Source of the DNA: Steinernema hermaphroditum | Taxonomy: Eukaryota; Nematoda; Chromadorea; Rhabditida; Steinernematidae | NCBI GenBank assembly: GCA_030435675.1 | Contig: CM059624.1 | Location: forward strand, 9,324,769 to 9,388,768 | Length of the DNA stretch: 64,000 nucleotides | Reading direction: 5' to 3' | Part shown: piece by piece, positions 1 to 11,589 of the stretch | How positions within the stretch are numbered: the first letter of the stretch is position 1 | Layout of the letters: each line of letters starts with the position of its first letter | Program-made: the position numbers and the translations under genes | Notes under the pieces: generated by a model | Database searches by the model: none | What the model was told of the DNA's origin: nothing | Seen by the model: the letters and a program-made list of their open reading frames with translations, nothing else

Positions 1-82
1 ATCCTAAAAAATTTGACTTTTTTCGGTCATTTTTCGACCTCTTTTTTAACTTTTCTCGACACTCAGGACATTAGAACTAAAT

Positions 83-480
83 TCATATGTTGAATTTGTG
101 CGTTAGAGTACGCTGAACATTTTGCGTACCGACTGAGCAAGAAATACGCTATCTACGAAAAGTTATTTCGCACTTACGACAGGTCGTTTTTTGCGAAAAA
201 CGACGATTTCAGTAGTAAATTGCTGATTTCTCTGCGAATAATGCATGATATCAAAATTCATATGTTGAAGTTGTGCGCCGTTGTCTCCTGAACATTTTGC
301 GCACCGGACGGCCACGAGGCACGCAAGATTGAGAAAGTTATTTCGCTTGTAAGCTAGGTGATTTTGAGCTAACATGAAAGTATCAGAAAGTCAGAACTTC
401 GACCGTTTTTCGAACGGTTTTGTATTTCACTAATGGAATTCGTGGTGCTGATCATTTTGCGGACAAAACGGGCACTGTTA
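83..480. repeat. degenerate tandem repeat, unit about 176 bp
   Basis: Two diverged direct copies start near 81 and 257. Both begin with AAATTCATATGTTGAA, carry GAACATTTTGCG about 35 bases later and an AAGTTATTTCGC block further on. A shorter third match (ATCATTTTGCGGAC) lies near 450. No coding potential is seen across 1-1100, so this looks like decayed satellite or transposon-derived DNA. Confidence 0.55.
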
Positions 481-692
481 CCGATTATAATCGGTGCAAA
501 TCTGAAGATACGAGTAACTGAAGATCTGGCAAGACCGGTGTCCTAACGTGTGACATTTACTACTAGGCCGCGGACGGAAAAATGAGCCATTTGACACACC
601 GTGGCCGAATATGAGCCGGCCGAATGTATTACATTCCCTGTCTGCATGGTGGGTCCTGCACGGAAAATAAGTAACACCATTTTGCTACTTGA

Positions 693-773
693 TAAATTCT
701 ACATCTGATAGTGCCCTTGGTTTTTTTGCCCTTAATTCTACATCTGATAGTGCCTTTGGTTTTTGCCCACATT
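693..773 (+). repeat. two-copy direct repeat, about 42-bp unit
   Basis: The block TTCTACATCTGATAGTGCC followed by TTTGGTTTTT and GCCC occurs twice back to back, near 696 and 738. The two copies differ by a few bases. Nothing suggests a coding role. From here to about 1320 I see no convincing gene. Confidence 0.6.
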
Positions 774-1329
774 TTAAAATCAAGGGTAAATCGGCAATAG
801 AAACTTTATGTAGGGGGTGCGGCTATTTATACGGCCGCCACTGTATACAAAGCACAGATCCACGGCTCCTCGGTAATATCTGGACTTCACAGGCCGCTTT
901 AGAAGAAGTTCAGCTTTGGACCACGAATCTTGTGATGGATAACAATCATCGATGAATGTTAACTTGGAAAGCTTTGTTGGATCCGTTCCACTGCACTCTA
1001 TTCGGAATTCTCCTATAGGCCATATTCAGTGTTCAGTTTCAATGTTCTAAAGATGACTAATCGCGGATATTACGGATAAGAGGACCCAAAAGAGCACGTC
1101 TCCAAGTATCCTCGCCAATATGTTTACGGAGGAATCGTCCTCGCAACCTTTCTGTCCAAATCAGGAACTTCGGCTCAATGGCGCTCTTCGGAGAACTGAA
1201 TGGACAAAGGGACATTTAGTCGTGCGCCGTCCGCCAGACGCCTCCAGTGAGTCACCGCCTCTGAATGGCCCAGGAGGTCCTTATAACCCCTCTCTGCCTG
1301 AGTTTCCCCACCAACTCCGACTCCCAGTC

Positions 1330-1852
1330 ATGAAGTTCCTCGCCTGCGCCGCCTTCTTCTTCGTTTCCGTCGCTCTCCTCGAAGCCTGTGGCTCCGGCTC
1401 CCTGGGAACCACCGATCCGAGCAACCCAAGCAACCCGAACAGCCCTAAGAGCCCCTACCTGCCTGTGGGATCAACCACCTACTTCGCGAGAAAGCGATCG
1501 GCGCAGCTCTCGCTCGTCTCCGTCTTTAGCTCCTTGAAGGATTCCGAAGAAGCCAAGCTGGACGCTCTGGGAGCGAAGGCAAGGCACCTCCGTGCTTCTG
1601 ACCCTCTGATCCATTTAGATCGAAGACGCGATTCGCCTCGACGAGCTCCCGATGAACGTCTTCGACAAGAGTCGCCGCCTCTCCCACGGCGCCGTCGAGC
1701 TCCTCTTCACCATCGACTCCGAATCCTGTGGCGTCGTCGAGAACGTCTTTCGGAAGGAGCCGATCGCCTCCATCGGAGAGGTGAGGCCAAAGGCTCAATC
1801 GGTGATCACCGTATCCTTTCAGATCAAGACGATCTCCATTCGCTGTCCCTGA
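1330..1852 (+). CDS. small secreted protein, family not recognised (two exons)
   Basis: Proposed exons are 1330-1578 and 1619-1852, giving about 160 residues. The N-terminus is a clear signal peptide (MKFLACAAFFFVSVALLEAC), followed by a Ser/Pro/Asn/Thr-rich linker with repeated SNP-like units, then a charged helical stretch. The second exon holds a single Cys in a strand-rich stretch. The 40-nt intron joins in phase 0 but needs a GC-AG donor (AAG then GCAAGG); the acceptor is CATTTAG. Without this intron the frame runs on as a low-quality Arg-rich reading. An AATAAA signal lies at 1903, about 50 nt after the stop. Function unknown; secretion is inferred from the signal peptide only. Confidence 0.55.
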
Positions 1853-1908
1853 GTCCAAGAAACACGTTTTATTTATTGAGAGTTTAAGCACCCAAGTTCA
1901 AAAATAAA

Positions 1909-4900
1909 TTTTTTCAAAAATTTCCCACCGTTTCTCTCCTGACGGCGCCTTATCAGATGACTTTCGGAGTGGGAAAGACGATTAGACGTCGAGACACGCG
2001 TCACTTTCGCTCGCATTCCGAAGGCTTTTTCTCGTCTTCTAGGCAGCACTCTTGATTTCTCATAGAAGGTCACCAAAGAGAACATTGTTGTCGTAGACAG
2101 CCGTGAACGTGCAGAGGCCTCGTGTCAAAAAAACCATCTAGAAGTCACTGGAAGCATCTAGAAGACCCCAAGTCCAATCCATAGATGGGCCCAGAAGGCC
2201 CCTCCCCTCCATCCACTTCCTTCTCGGAGCCGTTCCATGAATTATGACGCGTCCCCGCGTCCTCGAAGGTTCATCCAAAGGGCATTCCCCTCCCCTCCGG
2301 GAATCGGGTCGCCATCCGGCATCCAGCGCGCCCTCGGCGTTCCGCGCTTTTTTTTGCGATTGACAAATGGCGTCCAAAAGTGCAGATGCACTTTCCGCTC
2401 GCCGCGTTGTTTACCGCGGCGAGAAGGCCGTTGGCGGCGAATTAGATGCAAAAAGTGCGTTTTTTTGTGGCGCAGCCGCGATGTTTGAACCTCTAGTGCC
2501 GGTCGGCGGCGGAGAGAAAAAGTGCATAAAGGGGAGCGCGGAGGGGCGACGCGGAAGGACGGAGGACCCTCCTCCTCCGGCGGCTCGATGACGTCGTCCG
2601 CGGAGCAGGCGCTCCGAAAGTGCATTCGCCCCTCGCTCGCCTCCATTCGGCGGCCGCGCCTCGCGCCCTGTTTACAGCAAAGTGCACGACTCTCCGCCAC
2701 CGAAACGATCGTTTTTGCGTCGCGCGCGCGTCTTCTCCAAACGATGTCATTCGGTTGGCATCCGCCCGCCTCCGACGACGCCTTCTGCCGCCTCTTAGAT
2801 CCGCTTCCCTTCTGGAAGTGGTCAAGCGCTCCCGCCTGGACCCCCTACTCTCCCCTCTGTCGTCTAGGTGAGGACCGCCTCAGCTCCTCTGGACCCTTCG
2901 GACCCCACTTCCGCGTTCCCCCTCCACTCCCGAACTCTTCCGACGATCGTTCGATCTACGATCCCTTACACCATCCGCTCCCCTCGACGACCCCCTGCCC
3001 GGGAGGTACTCCTGGAATAGCGCCCGTGCACGCTGGGTTTGACACTACTGTCGTTAGAGCACGGATTCTGGACCTGCTCGTCGAGGTCGTGCCAAGCTCA
3101 GCGCGCGCCGCGTCCCTTCGGCGAATCCCGGACAGCGATGGACCGGGCGAAGTTCAAGAGATCGGACCAAGGCTTCTGTTGACCTTCCTCGGGTCCATCG
3201 CCCTCCGGGGACGCCCCTGCACTGCCTGAAGCCGCCGGGAACGGCTTTTGACACTGCGTCGGTCAATAGAGAGAACTGATTCTGTTGACCTTTGCTGTGC
3301 CGAGAGCTCTCTCGTCGCTTCCCTTCAACGTCACTCCTCCAGTCGATGTAAGCGTCCATAAGTTGTGTGCTTTCGAGATATTTATACGGATAAGATGTAG
3401 TGCCTCCACAGAGTGTCCCGAAAAGGGAAAGTTTTGATGCATTACCTACATCAGGGAGGATCAGAGAAGGGTGCCTGAAATCGCTCTATTCGGAGCTCCT
3501 CTTTATATGTCGCCCCAGACGAGCATTTCTCAAGAAGCCAGAGAGGTCACCTTTAGACCACTGGAATGTCTATCTTCCGAGATCGTGCGAGGCGACCAAA
3601 CATCATGCTGATCATTGCTGTGCTCAGTGCTGTGCCTTCGAATTTTGCCCTTCTGTCGCTATCTTGGGTTGGCTAGAAAGTACCGTATGAGTCTCGAGCG
3701 AATAACGGCCGTTTTGAGGCCACACACGGAGAGTCCCAAGGTCATCCACATGCACTTTTGCGGCCGTTACTGTGGGGGTTCCAAAAAGTGTGTCACAGTT
3801 GTTTACACTTTCCACGCGTGACACAATTTCGATTTGTGTTCTCAAAGGGCTCCTTTGGAGGAGGAGATCGAGCGCCGATTAGAAGCTCAACTGGAATCGT
3901 CCGGAGAAGAAGCAATCCACCGGAGGGGATTCGGCGACACGCGCATTCCTTGGACGCTTCACGTGAGATCCGACAGAGGCACCTATTGTACGGTATGTGG
4001 TTGGGAACGCACGTTTGGGCGTCAGGGAATGGACTGCGTGCACTGAACTCTGCCATCCAAGAACTGGACTCCTCTCTGAGAACCGAAACAAAGAGTCTTT
4101 TCTGGGAACAGTTTCCTTCAAGCGAGGGAAATTGGCGTTCGTCATAATGCACTCTTCTTTAGTGTTATTCTGAGGGTGCACTCGTGCACGTGATGGATGC
4201 CTCCGTTGGCCGAGAACGCCGAGAAACTAGATCTGAAGCGATGAGTCACAGATTTCGTGGAGAGCGCGGAGATCCGATGGTACGAGTCCGCTCCTACAGA
4301 ATCCAGAGATCTAGGAAGGAAGCGACCGACGAGGCACGTCCGGCGATGAGTCACCCATGTTTCCTGCTGGCATCAGGGTATCCTGCTTCTTGGGATGTTT
4401 CGTAACATTGTCGATGATCACAGAATTAGTGTAACCATCCATGCACAAACGAGTTGCGTGCAGTTCAAGAGATCGGCCCGTTTCGGACTGCTCGGCACAA
4501 ACAAACTTGATTTTTTTTTGACAGACATTTACTCGAGAAGACTCCTTTTGTTTCCTTCTAGAACATAAGTATTAAATATATCCTTGATTGTTTCACCTAC
4601 GTAACAGCACTAATGAGAAAGAGTTTCGGCATACACATCGGTTCTCCATACTGGCGTTCCAGTTTGCTCCAGCCGTCACAGATACGATTCAGAGCTTTGA
4701 TTTTTTCGTTTTTTTTGTTGAAAGTTTCGATTTGCTGTTGCATACGCTAAGTGTTTAGATGGCTCTGGATTGCACGTTTGGATGAATCTACGTAATTGTG
4801 TATGAAGAAACGCTAATCTCTGAACACCACTTATACCTCATAATCAACCGTTTATTACACCAACCTGCAGATACAGAAGAAATAGAAAACAGCAGCGAAA

Positions 4901-6960
4901 CGCAGTTGTGCAGCGTGGAAGTGCTTGATTCTTCGTTAGTCCCAAGGAATAAACGAATTAATCTGTCTTTGACGGCACCGCTCAACCAAATAAAAACGCA
5001 ACACGTGCAGAAGTTGTGCAAAAATGGCTTGTAAATGGTAAGTATCGCCAGCATACACGTTTTTTGTGCTTCTATCTCCTCTTTCTCTATGTGAAATGCT
5101 ATATGTATTTTATTTGACGTCACTTGAACAGAAAATAGTCTTCACGACACATCGAAAATTCTGAGACTTTGCTAGTAGAAAAAGTCGACCCTAGAAGGAC
5201 ATAACAAGGCTGACCAGTCAGCTCGTCCATCGGTCCGTAATCTTTTCGTATTTTTACACAAAAAAACCTCCCAAACATTCAAATGCACTTCACCCTTAGC
5301 AAAGTCCATTGCTCTCAGAATGCACACACGTTCACTGCATGCAATCAAAACTCCCTCCTCTCAACGTGACCCGCATCCATGCATGTCCAAATTGGCCTCG
5401 ATCTGTGTGGTCTCCGAGTCGCCAGCATTGGTGGTTTTCAACTCATTCCCACTTTTCTCACATTTTGTGCGAAGGAGCAAAAGCGACGCGGATCAGTTGG
5501 ACTCTCCGCTGAGCTCCAGGTCGGTCGCTCGGGGGAGGGCCCTCCGAGGGAGCCAGCACATCAAAGAGGGCTGAGATCTGAGTGGTAGCTTTCAGGAACG
5601 CCTTCTACTTTCACTGAATATTCATTTCCTGAGGTATTTTTAGATCAGGGATGGGATCAGTAGAAGGAATCGGAAGCTGTTATTGGAAGTTGACTCCTGC
5701 TATTCGAATATTTTTTAGATTCAACGAACTCAAAATGCACTGACTTCACGACTTCACGACTTTATTTCACGACTTTATTTCGCGAATCAAAGGCATTATG
5801 CCTTGCGCGACACCGAAAATAGACAAACAGAGGATGTCTGACAGACGACTTCATCCCTGGCGCGGCGTAGATGTCGAACCGGTCGTAGACGGCGCACTTC
5901 ACTGGGCATCTGGGAATCGGCAAATCTTCGGCTATGGCAGCGGAATATCGTTTGCGGCACAGCGGACGCTTCCGAGCTTGCATCTGATGGTCCGTGGTCC
6001 GGGAGTTGCGCCTTCCCTGGTCCTCACAGCGTCGGCGATCTTCCGGATGACATCTCACGCAGCTTCGGGCGTCGGATTCCTGGCGTCAAACATCTTGTTG
6101 TCAGCGGTGGTGGGACTACGGCTTCCGGGTGTCCCAATTCCCTCTGGAAGCCGGAACAGTCACAACTGCCACAGGGTTTGCTGTCTGACCAACCCGACGC
6201 TCAGAGAGCGACCGGAGGGACCGACCGCTCGCCACCGCGACACGAGTGAGAGATGCACTGAACAGAACAAAAATCAAAAACATTGAAATGTATTATCTTT
6301 GCAGAGAACGTTGATGTCCGATGAGAACATCTGAAGAAAAACATTAAAAGGGCTTTTAGAATTTCAGAAAAATTATAAGCTGTATGTATACGACGTTATT
6401 TCAAGATTCACGATTCGATCTTTGCACATAAATTTACGCAGAAATCTTGACAAAATAGAGGAGACTGAATTATAAAAGTGATTACGTCAAAATAGATAGA
6501 CTTAGGTTAAATTCATCGACTTTGGGAACCTGAGCCTCATAACACCAAAGCCTGATTAATACTCTGTGGGAAGTTTTCAGTCTAGGTTCAAGAAGAATTT
6601 TGAATTTCATTTTTTGGACTAATTTTCGAGGAATTTCTGTATACTTTGCTCTTTAGCCTGTCATAGATGGTCATTTCTAATCCATAGGATGCCAATTTAA
6701 TGGAGAGATGCCGTCAGAATGCTTATTTAATCAAATTTAATGAATCCTTTTCTTTGTTTTCGCAAAAGAGTCCTTTTGAGAAGTCTTCAAAGAATTATAT
6801 ATCTTCAAGAATTGCAGAATTACATCGGACCCCATCCTCCAAGTGATAAATCGCATTTCAGCGACCACCTCATCTTCATTTATAAATTTTATTGAATTTT
6901 TAATTTTATTGAAGACAAACGTATTCAATTGTGCGCGTTCAAAATGTAGAATATCAGAGC
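1909..6960. other. intergenic stretch without a recognised gene
   Basis: No reading frame here combines a plausible protein with splice signals. 2240-3240 is GC-rich and holds a cluster of AAAGTGCA motifs (separate entry). 4500-5160 and 6290-6960 are AT-rich. A weak signal-peptide-like frame exists on the minus strand below 6283 but cannot be extended into a convincing gene. Confidence 0.5.
2377..2686. promoter_or_regulatory. cluster of AAAGTGC(A) motifs
   Basis: AAAGTGCA or AAAGTGC occurs at 2377 (plus), 2387-2394 (minus, forming the palindrome AAAGTGCAGATGCACTTT), about 2452, 2518, 2617 and 2679. Six copies in about 310 bases of GC-rich DNA is far above chance. No adjacent gene start is evident, so the role (promoter, enhancer or repeat) is open. 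Confidence 0.4.
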
Positions 6961-6974
6961 GTTAAAAGCGCCTC

Positions 6975-7397
6975 CACGACTTTTCCGCTAATTTTTTTCC
7001 GTAAAAATGACTTTTCCGCTAATTTCCGAATTACTCTACAGGGTAATCGCGGTAGGACCACCGATAGTAGTGTATTCTTTCGTTCGAAGGTGTTAAGACT
7101 ATAGTGCTCGCTTAAAATCAATGGGCATAACTTTAAGCCGGAGTAAAAACCAAGCCTGGATGTTAATTAGCGGAATGGTCCGACGTTAAGCCGCACGCAA
7201 AATGAATACGGGGCTCGCTTCGCTCGCCCGCAAGCCTAAATATCTCGGCATAGTCCTAAGCCGGGGTTTGCCTAAGCCAAGCCTGGATGTTAAACCCAAT
7301 GCAAAAAAATGTTTACAGTACACGTTTCGTAGTCGTTCCGTAAAATTAGCGGAAAAGTCGTTTTCGTGGAAAAATCGTTTTAGCGGAAATGTCGTGT
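6975..7397. mobile_element. foldback element with diverged inverted arms
   Basis: The left arm (about 6975-7030) and right arm (about 7338-7397) are inverted copies built around CACGACTTTTCCGCTAA and GACTTTTCCGCTAATTT. The interior carries repeated blocks such as CCAAGCCTGGATGTTAA (7150 and 7277) and GGCTCGCTT, which recur in the neighbouring foldback element. No transposase frame is present, so this looks like a non-autonomous MITE-like element. Confidence 0.6.
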
Positions 7398-7649
7398 CAC
7401 GGTTAAAAGCATTAGATTGTCATTTGTATCAACATAAAACTGTTTGAATTTTTCACATTTCTGTTATTTCAGCTCACATATCCGAACCTGAATGTTAGGT
7501 TCTGTATTTTATTTTATCATACGTATTTGGATTTTTTAAAAGGGATTCCAGATTCTCGATATCTCACAGTTCCTGCAGGAATATTCTTAAAAGTCGTCGA
7601 CAGGTTGGGTCGCATGGAAAATGAATTGGAGCTCGCTTAAAATCGATTA

Positions 7650-8003
7650 GGCTAACAAGGGAACATCCCCAAGTGCCCGACGAGTTAGGAGCTGAGATGT
7701 GGCGCGGCTTGTAGGCGGTCTTCTAACTAAGAAAACGCACATAGTCTCACCGGCCATAAATCAGTCGGGCTACCATAAAGATGGTCCAAAATCGGACAAA
7801 AATACCGTATATTCTGACTAGTCAGGGACATTGCACCAGGAGACCTTACAATTTTTGCAACTTCATGACCATCTTTATGGTAGCCCGACTGATTTATGGC
7901 CGATGAGATTATGTGCGTTTTCTTAGTTAGAAGACCGTCTACAAGCCGCGCCACATCTCAGCTCCTAACTCGTCGGACACTTGGGGATGTTCCCTTGTAA
8001 GCC
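7650..8003. mobile_element. foldback element with near-perfect 138-bp inverted arms
   Basis: Bases 7650-7787 are repeated in inverted orientation at 7867-8003 with only scattered mismatches; for example AAGGGAACATCCCCAAGTG pairs with CACTTGGGGATGTTCCCTT. The loop is about 80 bases. Flanking AAGCCAAGCCAAGATGTTA and GAGCTCGCTTAAAATC blocks belong to the same repeat family as the element just upstream. No protein is encoded; a non-autonomous transposon or source of hairpin RNA is inferred. Confidence 0.75.
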
Positions 8004-11000
8004 AAGCCAAGATGTTAGGTTCATCCTGAAAAATGAATATGGGAGTTCGTTTGACCGAAGCATGTTGTTTAAGCTTTATGGTGATCTTTGTTCAAGCAAA
8101 TGGCTCTGCGTCTCATTCTGTGCGTTTTGAGCACGTTTGGAGACCGTTGAATTTTCGAAAATCTAGTTCCTCTATTCTGTAGGAATCTTTTCTAAGTTTT
8201 CTTCATTCAGTCTGCGGAAAAGTATACTGAATAAGGAAATAGTTTATCAATTTGTAACAAACAAGATCATACCATCCACGAGAAGCATGCCAGTGTCGTG
8301 TAACGAATTTACTGAAGACCTGAAACACTGACCGCAGAAAAGGAAAAGAAAGTGGGACTGAGTTAAGAAAATGTTTTCTTTCATATGCTTCTTAACTGAA
8401 CTTTCGTTTAACTATCTTCCTAACATGCAGCTTTTTGACTTGAAGGAAACTGAGCACATAGATCATCACAATTAAGAACTCGTCCCTACTGTCTGCTAAA
8501 TTGTAGCTACATTTTGTATTTTAAGCGTTTCATTGGACCTTTCAGATGCATCTAGTAATAACTAAATCAAATATTCTGGACTCTGCTAATTACGCTGAGA
8601 TTTTTCTGAGCATCGATTCCGCCTGAAAGGAAGAAACGAAGAATGGTCGAGATGTTTGTTTTTGCGCTTTGTGAAATAGCAGGAAAAGACTCTGCATCCT
8701 GGAATTCTCAAAAACAAGATGACGTTGAGGAGAACTTTGTGTGCAGGTAATGAGTTCAACGGGTTCTGTTTATCTTTTTCCGAAACTGCATCCTGTGAAC
8801 CATTTTGCAGCGTTTTTCTGAACACGCGACTGATACAAGCTTGGTTGGGAGAAACGTGGAGTAATTGTGGAACAAGCGTATTCTGCCACGCCATATCTGC
8901 GCCACGCAGAAACGCATTTGTACAATACTTCCCTGAATTATGAATTTGCTCGCGTTCCAGTAGAACCTGTTTATGGCCTCTCTGGAAAAGAATACCTTGA
9001 TTCCCTTTGTTTTCCAATTCTCCATCGGTCCTTTCTCCTCTTCTACCAACACTGTGTCCAACAAAAAGCCCCCTCCCCACCCCTATCCCTATCTGTCCAT
9101 CTGAGGCCCCCATCGTCGATCGCCTTCTTCTCCTCTCTCCTTCCACGCAATCCCCGTGTCTCTTCCGATTTCCTCGTAATCGCACAAGCGTCACGTAGAA
9201 TCGAGATTATCCGTCGATTAGAATATTCCAGAAGCGGCACCTCGGATGCAGATTGGCCGGAAGGGTCGCTGGCTCAAAGCAGCTTAGATCCGGGCTACGG
9301 TAGCTTCTGGGCGTCCGAAAGCTTCTGAAAACAAAAACAGGCTTATGGAATCAATTCAAACGGTGCCTGCTAATCTGCAGGACGCAGGGCTACCGTATGC
9401 TTGGAATGGACTTGCGCGTGCGGCATGACTCGAAGGGAGAGTAAACAAATTGCCGCACTTCGTGTGTGCTCTTCGAGGGATCAGAAGGGCTTCCCCGAAC
9501 CTGATCGATCTCTGCGTGTGGTATGGTAAGGAAGGTAAGGAAGGTCAACGTCTTCAGATTCATGGGGAACTGTAGTAGGATACCTTCCAGGCCTTGACAC
9601 GTGAAATTCAGAGAAAGACGCCTGTGTTTTAAGTCGGAGATGGCGCTTCTATAGAGCAAGAATCTTCCTGTTTAGATGAGCACAGTGTGCAAACAGAAGC
9701 AGCTTAGATGGGCATCTTTGTTCATAGAAGCTCAGAAATTTTCTAGCAACCAATCGAATTACAAATTCACTCCGAATAGATAGATTTCCGATAGCTATAT
9801 TGATGTTTAGCTCTCCAAACAAAACTGAAAGCTGTGTTGTTACATGTTCCTAGGACCAGCACCGACAGAGGACGTGCGTTCATCTTACCTGGTTGTCAAG
9901 CAAGATCAGAGTTACCCGAACTTTCGGATTCCCGAATCCGCACAACTCTGAGCAAGATCATCCAAGAACGGGGAGACGTCTCCCTTTTTAGCTCCATTTC
10001 AGGACCTATTCACTGCCTACAACGACGAATATGCATCCATTCTGGCACGGACAGGCATCCTGCGTGTCCGTCCTGCATCCTCCCTTCCTGCGCTGCGTAC
10101 CGTTTCCCACCGAAGACGCACCCACCGATGAGTTCGCACTTTTGTTTACACCTCCGTCGCGACCATTCCGATGTTACAAAACGCTGCCTACCGTACTTCT
10201 GGCTCCTTCTCAGTCTCCGCAACGCCCCTCGGCAGCCACTCCCCCGAAGCCGCAGCGCGGCGGCGTCCCTCCTTATCCGCTCCAGTAGAGTCTCTCGGCC
10301 GCCAAGGCTCGGCCGCGTGCAGGTTGTCTCCGTGACCACAGCGAGGCTCGGTAGTTGTGGTAATGGCGACAATTCTATACGCGGCCGGAGCCGTGGAGAC
10401 GTCGACTCGGACGGGAGGAGGGTGGATCCCGCGAAGAGCTTCTCTGAGTAACCAGAAGTGTTTAGGCGGAGGAAGAGAAGGCGCTGGCGACGTCGCTCGC
10501 TGACACTGTGACTCACATCGAGAGACTCGAGCGTCGTTGTGGTGGCAGTGCCAGGGAGAGGCGCCGACGGCCGTCGGTCGTCGGAAGATCGCCAGAATCC
10601 TCGCACCGGTGGTTCTCCTTGACACTTGCACTCGATGTGAAAGTTTTCAACTCATATCGAGTTCGGTGCCAAAGATAACCTCTCGGCCAAGAGGTCCGTC
10701 CAGAAGATGCTCTGCAGAGATTACCGTAGTGCTTCCGGCGTCTTCCACGTCCCCGAAGGTCCCCCGAGTCGGTCCCGTGACTCGTAGTCGCGTGCAAATT
10801 TAATTGCAGTCCCCGTTCCTCATTAATTGCTATTTAGATGGAAGCGGACCTCATGTGATACGTCATTGCACACGGTGTAATCAGGGATTACGGTAGCAGG
10901 AGGATTAGAGAAAGTGGTGAAAAGCGGATGTGGTGACGTCCGCACTCCGCAGGAAGCGAGTGAATCGGGAGAACGACGCAGAGGTGCACATAGGAGGGGA

Positions 11001-11344
11001 AAACAGGGGCGACGCAGGTGAACGGCACGAGTAAGAAATGGGACCTATTCAGAGGGACAAGAAGCGCTTGATGAATACGGCGTTTGTCTATCCGCTCTGA
11101 AATTCAATGAACACTGATTGCCGTTGTGGTTGAGGCAATCGATGAGGTTGATGTAGCACCCATTGAACTACGCATTGTGGCACAACCGAAGGTGGATAAG
11201 AAGCGCAAACTCTAGTCAGCAGTCTTCACGACAAAGGAAGGAGCCATGAGAAAACGAAACTGAGTATTCACATTTTCAGAAGAAATCACATGGTTTGCAC
11301 TTGGTTCCTGTTTTCATTCACCGTGGGGATAAAAATCAAAAAAT
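8004..11344. other. intergenic stretch without a recognised gene
   Basis: Several open frames occur at 8590-9330 and 9830-10800, but their compositions are those of pyrimidine-rich or GC-rich noncoding DNA and they lack coherent splice partners. Copies of the TACCGTA/TACGGTA motif lie near 9295, 9391, 10190, 10722 and 10888. Confidence 0.5.
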
Positions 11345-11583
11345 GAGACATTTGAGTCCCGGCACTTGAGTTCTAGACATTTGAGTCCCAGACCTTTGAG
11401 TCCCGGACACAGAGCTCCGACGAAACGGTAACATTTGTAGCCGACAGAAACATCAAACGTTAATTATGAAGTATCAAATTGGTGATCAAATAAGTTAAGT
11501 TAACTCAAACTCAAACGTTTCGTCGGAGCTCTGTGTCCGGGACTCAATTGTCTGGGACTCATGTGCCGCGACTCAAATGTCTC
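11345..11583. mobile_element. foldback element with internal 20-bp iterations
   Basis: The left arm (11345-11429) and right arm (11512-11583) are inverted copies; AGACATTTGAGT at 11346 pairs with ACTCAAATGTCT at 11571, and GAGCTCCGACGAAACG pairs with CGTTTCGTCGGAGCTC. Inside the arms a unit close to GACATTTGAGTCCCGG is iterated three or four times. There is no coding capacity. Confidence 0.7.
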
Positions 11584-11589
11584 GACAAC

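Noticed and set aside
2522..3229. 235-codon open frame on the plus strand
   Set aside because: The region is GC-rich and open in several frames at once; the translation is Arg/Pro/Ser-rich with no domain, and no splice partners or signals support it.
3834..4046. Frame with a charged N-terminus and VCGWERTFG-like segment
   Set aside because: It looks slightly protein-like but has no upstream exon, no family pattern and a frame of only 70 codons.
5762..6283. Minus-strand frame with a signal-peptide-like start at 6283 and further Cys-containing frames below
   Set aside because: The signal-like segment ends in a stop after about 60 codons and I could not connect it to the Cys-containing frames with in-phase splice sites. 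It could be a decayed secreted-protein gene.
8586..9328. Overlapping frames of 150-200 codons on both strands
   Set aside because: They are mirror images over the same pyrimidine-rich sequence; neither has a domain, signal peptide or splice support.
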